Assembly: GCF_014898055.3 (NCBI RefSeq)
Contig: NW_023601212.1
Coordinates: forward strand, 53,990,329 to 54,054,328
DNA from: Talpa occidentalis
Lineage: Eukaryota; Chordata; Mammalia; Eulipotyphla; Talpidae
Reading direction: 5' to 3'
Length of the DNA stretch: 64,000 nt
The notes below the pieces were generated by a model that did no database searches, had not been told where the DNA came from, and saw only the letters and a list, made by a program, of their open reading frames with translations. The position numbers and the translations under genes were made by a program. Positions 59,501 through 64,000 of the stretch are shown here, piece by piece. Every line of letters starts with the position of its first letter. Positions within the stretch are counted from its first letter, which is position 1.

Positions 59501-62330
59501 TGCTCCCCTCAGCAGTGTGTTTCGTCAGTCTGCCTGTTCTGTTCCCCACTCTGTCTCTGATGGATCCTCTCACCCTCCCGCGCATCTGGCCTGTACCCCG
59601 GTTCTTGTATAAATAAATAAATATATCTTTTAAAAAAAAGCATAAGGAAGGAAAATACATTTACAAGTATTGTAATACAAATACTGTATTTATTGATAAC
59701 CTGAATTGACCTCATCTCTTCATAAGATGAATTGTCTAGCATTACCTACATCAACATTGTCTTATAGGATACCAAATACTGTCAATGCTCTACATATTAC
59801 TAACAACACTAGACATCAAAAATGAAAATATAGGGCCTCCCCAGTGGCCCAGCGGTTGAGCGCTGGGCTGCAAAGCTGCTCGCAGCCTCTGCAGTGCCGG
59901 TTCGATCCCCGTCCGCCGGCAAGGGTCCCACATGGCTCGACAGACCTCTCCTGTCTGGCCCACTGCTCCCCTCAGCAGTGCATTTCATCAGTCTGCCTGT
60001 TCTGTTCCCCGCTCTGGCTCTGGTGAATTCTCTCACCCTCCCGTGCTCCTGACTGTACCCAGTGCTTGTATAAATAAATAAATAAATAAATCTTTAAAAA
60101 AATAAAATATAGTATGAGAATGAAATTCATATTAATTACAGGTATAATGACTTATGTATTGGTAATATGTATTGAAAACAACTGTATATAATTGGATGCA
60201 CACAGTTAAAATTCTTGTTCAAGGGCCAAGTATATTTGAAAAACATGTCAGGGTCACTTACTGTTGACTTTAAAATACTCTGAAGAGCCACAGAAAGAGA
60301 AAACTGAGCTACAAAATATGTAAATGATAATTTAGTAAAAGATTAGAGATTAGAACTCAGACCTCCTTTTTCTCTATTCTGTGCTAGAGTAAATTGATAA
60401 AGCCACCATCTCAGTTCAGCTGTGTAAATTGCCTGTGTATTCGGGTTGGCACTTTGATGATTGTATTGGTCTGAATATTTGTGTCTCCACCACCCAAATT
60501 CATACACTGAAATCCCAATCCCCCAAAGGAGATGCTATTAGTAAATGGCGCTTTTGGAAGATGCTTAAGTCATGAGTGTAGAACCCTCATGAATGGAATC
60601 AGTGGCTTATAAAAGAGGCTTCAGAGACATCTCTACATTCCTGTGCCATGTGAGGAAGCAGCAAGAAGTGGGCAGTCTGTGACCCAGAACAGGGTCCCAT
60701 CCAACCATGCTAGTACCCTGATCCTGGACTTCCAGGCCCCAGAACTGTGAGGAGTAAACTTCTCTTGTTTATGAGTTATCCAGTCTGTGAAATTTTTGTC
60801 ACAGCTGTTGAAATGGACTAAGACAGTGACTGTAACAGAAACAAAATATGTAATAGATCATGACATGTTTACTCTCAAAGGGGCTGCAGAAATTCATATC
60901 ATAGAGGGATGCCAGCAGTGACAACTAAGACTGGTCCATTTGTGATAAATAAAAAGTAACTGAGGAAATATTTCATGGGGAATTATAGATCACAATGGTC
61001 CAACTAACAAGATCTATTTTAGAATAGAATGAATATAACCTAGTTTAGAGGCAGTTGTATATAAAACCAACACTCTGAGGATGCAGGACCAAGGTGGTCT
61101 TGCTTCTCTTTACCTGTCCTTTGTAGGGTTTCCTTCCCATACTCCAGAAATCTCTTTAACCAGGCAATACATTCTTTTTCCAACCAATTCTTTTGATATT
61201 GTAACTCATGCCGATTGGCCTCCCATGCTCTCTTAATGATCTGAGCTATGTTATTAAAAGCCATCCAGGAGAGGGTATCTTTGTTGAAGGTAATGAAGTC
61301 CTGTCCATCATAGGCATACTGAAGAAATCCCTTGGTGCTTCCATCCTCAAGTAGCTCACAGCCAATCATTCTCTGGTAAGTGTGAATCCCTGTAACACAC
61401 AGGCAGACCAGGAAGTGTTTACACTGGGACATGGGAGTGGGTTCCCAGGCGATGTGATTGGGAGCATAGCTAGAAGCATCCTCTCCCCTAAAATACATCA
61501 CCAGCAGGCCTGCCACAGCATCCCTGAGCCTCCACGTGGTTCCAGTGATGTAAACCCATCAACTAACAGATATTATGGAGTACTAACTGCATGCCAAGCA
61601 AACATGATAATGCCTGCCTTGAGGAGTTATTCCTATAATGGAAATGATTCGTTGATCAACTTTGTGGATATTGTGAGTGCAGTGGAGGAGGGAGAACCAT
61701 GCAGGAGGAAGAAACATTGCTGGGAGACTTCACATAGTTATTATGCATGAGCACGCAGCTCTATAGCTATCAGGAAATGAGACACAGATTGGCCAAATTC
61801 AGATGGTAAAGGTAGAATACTGGTCAGAAGCCTGGAAGGGGATGGACTAAGGAGGTGGGGGGCAGAGGACAAATGGGTCCTGGGGAGAGATGGGCAATTT
61901 GGAAGGTGCATAGGGCAGATAGCAAGCTCTGAACCCTGTCAACCACACTGCCCACGCTTTGCCAAAAGCCACAGAGAGAGTGAAAATCAGCAACTGTTTG
62001 CATTCATTGTCACTCTGGGGACCTTGCTGCCTGCTGGGGTGGGGGCTGGTAAGAGAAAGCAGTGGTCACCTGAGTGATTGTAGTGGCTCTGCAGTTGCTT
62101 CAGTTCCACCAGGAAGTCCTGCTGCCAGCCCCGCAGCAGCTGAGTGTATCGCTCCCAGTGATCAGGCGCCAGGTTCTCTGCCATCCATGGGGCCATTGGC
62201 TCTTTCTTCTGGGAGACACTGTCATAGGTGGTGATCGGGTGGAGGTCCACATATCCAACTGAAATAAATTCAGGTATCCCTTGGCCAGGATCCGAAATGC
62301 CCAGGCGAAAATATCTCAGAGAGTGATTGC
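56539..62330 (-). CDS. MR1: MR1, MHC class I-related protein, exons 2-6 (partial gene)
   Basis: Membrane glycoprotein that pairs with beta-2-microglobulin and shows riboflavin-pathway metabolites (such as 5-OP-RU) to MAIT cells. Seen here: alpha1 (exon 2, 62330-62070), alpha2 (61389-61114), alpha3 Ig domain (58553-58281), transmembrane segment (57133-57029) and a short tail (56570-56539). Every junction has AG/GT splice sites and phase 1, as expected for class I genes, and each exon is open. Counting as in human MR1, Tyr7, Arg9, Lys43 (Schiff-base ligand anchor), Tyr62, Trp69, Arg94, Tyr152 and Trp156 are all kept. The signal-peptide exon is not in the window; intron 1 is long in human, so it likely lies beyond 64000. 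Oddities: an NHS sequon at the mature N-terminus, an NTT sequon in alpha3, one codon fewer near the alpha3 'DPQSGHYSC' loop, and a divergent tail. Confidence 0.95.
57029..57133 (-). CDS. MR1: MR1 exon 5, connecting peptide and transmembrane segment
   Basis: Bounded by GCTCTCAG and the donor GTGAGAGG. Encodes a short connecting peptide ([12 protein letters not shown]), about 22 hydrophobic residues ([20 protein letters not shown]) and a basic stop-transfer WRRQRG. Fits class I exon 5 in length (105 bp) and phase. Confidence 0.9.
57382..57646 (-). repeat. tRNA-derived SINE, old diverged copy
   Basis: 'attgagttgtaggccagagg', 'gaggattcaccaaagacaga', 'gggattgaactcaggtatag' and 'ctagaccaccagagaggccc' follow the family order with many substitutions and a G-run insertion. 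The oldest copy in the MR1 introns. Confidence 0.85.
57655..57916 (-). repeat. tRNA-derived SINE
   Basis: From 'aaagatttatttatttaagc' through the body to 'ctgtgccactagggaggccc'. Nearly full length, lying a few bases from the older copy and in the same orientation. Confidence 0.9.
58281..58553 (-). CDS. MR1: MR1 exon 4, alpha3 Ig-like domain
   Basis: Acceptor TTCTTCCTAG, donor GTAAGGATG. Encodes a C1-set Ig domain with the paired cysteines in [14 protein letters not shown] and [11 protein letters not shown] and the conserved WMKNGEEI. 273 bp, one codon less than the 276 bp usual in class I. NTT just before the first cysteine is an N-glycosylation sequon not in the human sequence as I recall it. 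Confidence 0.95.
59062..59362 (+). repeat. tRNA-derived SINE, first of a tandem pair
   Basis: SINE body about 59076-59354, head 'gggggccctcccttggtggc', B-box region CGATTGGATCCC, tail 'ttgtataaataaataaatct' and an A-run. The flank AAGAAAAGCATAAG (59062-59075) recurs, with one change (AAGAAAATCATAAG), just after its A-run (59355-59368). Confidence 0.9.
59355..59646 (+). repeat. tRNA-derived SINE, second of a tandem pair
   Basis: SINE body about 59369-59632, head 'gggggcctcccctggtggtg', A-box region GCGGTTGAGCACTGGG, B-box GGTTCGAACACC, tail 'tataaataaataaatatatc'. The third copy of the target sequence (AAAAGCATAAG) follows it at about 59636-59646. Confidence 0.92.
59824..60116 (+). repeat. 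tRNA-derived SINE, young subfamily
   Basis: SINE body about 59833-60102, head 'gggcctccccagtggcccag', B-box GGTTCGATCCCC, tail 'gtgcttgtataaataaataa'. Flank GAAAATATAG before and TAAAATATAG after, consistent with a target duplication. Confidence 0.92.
60462..60825 (+). mobile_element. MaLR-type solo LTR in MR1 intron 3
   Basis: Begins TGTATTGGTCTGAAT and runs through 'aaattcatacactgaaatcc', 'ggaagatgcttaagtcatga', 'ataaaagaggcttcagagac', 'ccagaactgtgaggagtaaa', 'gagttatccagtctgtgaaa' to 'atggactaagaca'. This is the THE1/MST/MLT1 plan. A fossil of an ancient retrovirus-like element with no genes, in opposite orientation to MR1. Confidence 0.8.
61114..61389 (-). CDS. MR1: MR1 exon 3, alpha2 domain
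   Basis: Acceptor TGTGTTACAG, donor GTAAAGAG; 276 bp, the exact class I alpha2 length. Encodes [17 protein letters not shown] at its start and [20 protein letters not shown] near its end, with the alpha2 disulfide cysteines in IGCEL and KECIAW. Arg94, Tyr152 and Trp156 (human numbering) are kept. Residue 151 is Gln where human has Leu. Confidence 0.96.
61390..62069 (-). other. MR1: MR1 intron 2
   Basis: 680 bases from GTGACCACTGC to TGTTACAG. No repeat of the window SINE family and no additional exon seen. Confidence 0.85.
62070..62330 (-). CDS. MR1: MR1 exon 2, alpha1 domain
   Basis: Acceptor CTTCCCTCCAG, donor GTGACC; 261 bp. Encodes [36 protein letters not shown] (second Lys of KK is the Lys43 ligand anchor) and [20 protein letters not shown], ending HYNHSG with the conserved glycosylation sequon. 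The first full codons read NHS, a second sequon at the mature N-terminus. Confidence 0.96.
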
Positions 62331-62738
62331 CTGGAGGGAAGTAGAGAGAGAAGACAATTAGAGTCCCAAATGATCCAGATCCAGATCCATGGCCTTGTCT
62401 GGTTACTCCACACATCACAGTTCCAGGTCCAGCTGTGTCCATTTCCCTGGGACCCAGCTGCTACTTTCTCTTCCAGAATGAGGGAACCCCAGGAATTGGG
62501 GCCTGGCAAGGACTTAAGAGCTCCAGCCCAAGAGTTTAGCCACTTTTGCTCAGGTTTGGAAACTTTAGGATGAAATTTTGAACATAATATAAACTTGTAA
62601 GCGACTAGAGTTCTGCTTTGGTCTTCAGGGAGAAAGGTTCAGAACCACTCATTGGGAACCCCCGGGGGGCTGTCCCTGATATGATAGCCCAAACCTCTTG
62701 TTTGGCTCTGTGTGCACAAATGAGGGTCCCCACCTACC

Positions 62739-62801
<63 letters not shown>

Positions 62802-64000
62802 CCAGTCAGAGACAGAACCTACAAAAGGACTCTGGCCTCCTGAGAAAAAAGTTTTAAAGCACAGTCTTTTTTCTATTATACCAAACCACCTCTGTCAACC
62901 ATATTCTTATTCATTCTTTACTTCTCCTTTTGGTCAAATATCCTTATGAGAACTATGATCATCACTAAGGGTCAAAAATAAGATAAAATACAGCAAAACT
63001 TTTTGGTCCTCTCAGCCACTTCACACTGAAACTTCCCTCAGTTCATCCAAGTTGCTCAGTGTCTGCCTGAGATAGACAAAGTGTTTTCAGAGTAACATGG
63101 TGGGGTCAGTGGCAGCTGTGGGCCTTGGGGAGAGATGATGCTGGAGAGGTGAACAGAGCCCAGGCTGAGAAGGTCCAGGCCCCCCAGGGCATGCCAGGGA
63201 GCTGGCCAAAGAAGGTGTGTAGTACAATGGTTTTCTCCCCGTACCTGCCTTCTGTGTTCTGGAAATACCTCTCTCTGATGCCTTTGCCTTACTACTTCCC
63301 GCCACCCTAACTCACCTAAATAAATCCTTCCCAGTCATCAAAACCATCTCTAAAGATACTCCCAGGACCAGCCCTGACATTTGCATGGCTGCATAAAGAG
63401 GACTGAGGAGACCCACATACCAGAGCGCCAGGTATCTGAAAGGAATAAATCAAGGTACCTAACCATTAAATATGTTCTATCCTCTGATCTTGGCAAATAT
63501 CCCATTATATGACTCTGCAGTCCAAGTTCCAATGTACAAGTCTTGGTGTTTATAAAATTCTGAACCTGAATGAGGTAACAGAGAAAATGGGCTTCCATCC
63601 TCCAGCCCCTGGCCCGAGCCCCACCTCCTTCTCTACCCATCCTGCTCCATCCAACCCAGCCAACAGCCTTGTGCTCACCTTCGGACACCCCTGATCTCTG
63701 GTTCAGGCTCCACCCATAAACACTGGCTCCTGGCCATCTCTCAGGTCTGGCAGAGCCCTCCACCAGCGGTACAGCCCATCGTTAGGAGGATGCACCAAAG
63801 AAAGCAGCTCCGAATCACCAGGGCAGCAAACTCTAGAGTCTTAGATAACTGGAGTGTGGTACAGACACAGGCTGAGCCCTCCTCGCAGCCTCATGAGCTC
63901 CTCATTCTGGGATGTGGGGAAGATTTGGAAAGGTCAGAATCAGAGAGGGCCTCTCTGAAGTGTGGGGTCAAGTCCACGTGCAGGGGCCTCTCTTGCCTGT
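62331..64000 (-). other. MR1: MR1 intron 1 (partial)
   Basis: No signal-peptide exon (hydrophobic leader ending one base into a codon before a GT donor) was recognised on the minus strand here. The region holds a CA microsatellite and otherwise unique sequence. The 137-codon minus frame at 63350-63763 is not leader-like. Confidence 0.6.
62741..62799 (+). repeat. (CG)n-(CA)n microsatellite
   Basis: A short TGCGCGCGCG stretch followed by about 24 CA units, within MR1 intron 1. Confidence 0.95.

Larger units (their letters stand above)
58554..61113 (-). other. MR1: MR1 intron 3 with three SINEs and a MaLR LTR
   Basis: Begins GTAAAGAGAAG at 61113. Contains the tandem SINE pair at 59.07-59.64 kb, a third SINE at 59.83 kb and a MaLR LTR at 60.46 kb, listed separately. 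No additional exon was recognised. Confidence 0.85.

Noticed and set aside
60462..60825. A coding endogenous retrovirus in MR1 intron 3
   Set aside because: Only an LTR of a MaLR-like element is present, with no gag, pol or env-like frames beside it.
63350..63763. A 137-codon minus-strand frame as MR1 exon 1
   Set aside because: It lacks a hydrophobic signal peptide and does not end one base into a codon at a GT donor.

Overview
This is a stretch of a placental mammal nuclear chromosome. It shows intron-split vertebrate genes, CpG-island promoters, and interspersed LINE (L1, L2), MIR, MaLR and hAT-type repeats. About 16 copies of one tRNA-derived SINE family are present, with a GGTTCGATCCC-type B box, an AT-rich (ATAAATAAATAAATC) tail and clear target-site duplications. 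That SINE is not the primate Alu, the ruminant, pig or horse family as I know them. A laurasiatherian host is likely and a bat is possible, but the sequence alone does not prove it.

Only two protein-coding genes are recognisable, both on the minus strand. MR1 (non-classical MHC class I, presents microbial vitamin B2 metabolites to MAIT cells) has exons 2-6 at 62330-56539; its signal-peptide exon is not seen and probably lies beyond 64000. IER5 (immediate early response 5) is a single-exon gene at 34286-33302 with its own CpG island, TATA box, CCAAT boxes and a probable ATTAAA poly(A) signal near 32360. MR1 followed by IER5 on one strand matches human 1q25.3, seen here from the opposite strand.

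Layout: 1-17.7 kb is gene-free sequence distal to IER5 with old repeats and four SINEs. 18.2-19.0 kb is an orphan CpG island with GC boxes and a perfect RFX X-box, so probably the promoter of an unannotated (perhaps non-coding) transcript or a distal element. 19-32.3 kb is intergenic. 32.3-34.7 kb is IER5. 34.7-56.5 kb is the IER5-MR1 interval, rich in repeats and including three related short solo LTRs, two with perfect 5-bp target duplications. 56.5-64 kb is MR1 with SINEs and a MaLR LTR in its introns.

The main oddities are these. IER5 is broken into three reading frames by two apparent single-base losses, each in a run of five G/C, most simply assembly errors. MR1 keeps its ligand-binding residues but has two extra N-glycosylation sequons and a divergent cytoplasmic tail. 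Two SINE pairs sit head-to-tail at one target site with three copies of the target duplication. I found no evidence of a previously undescribed multi-gene system.
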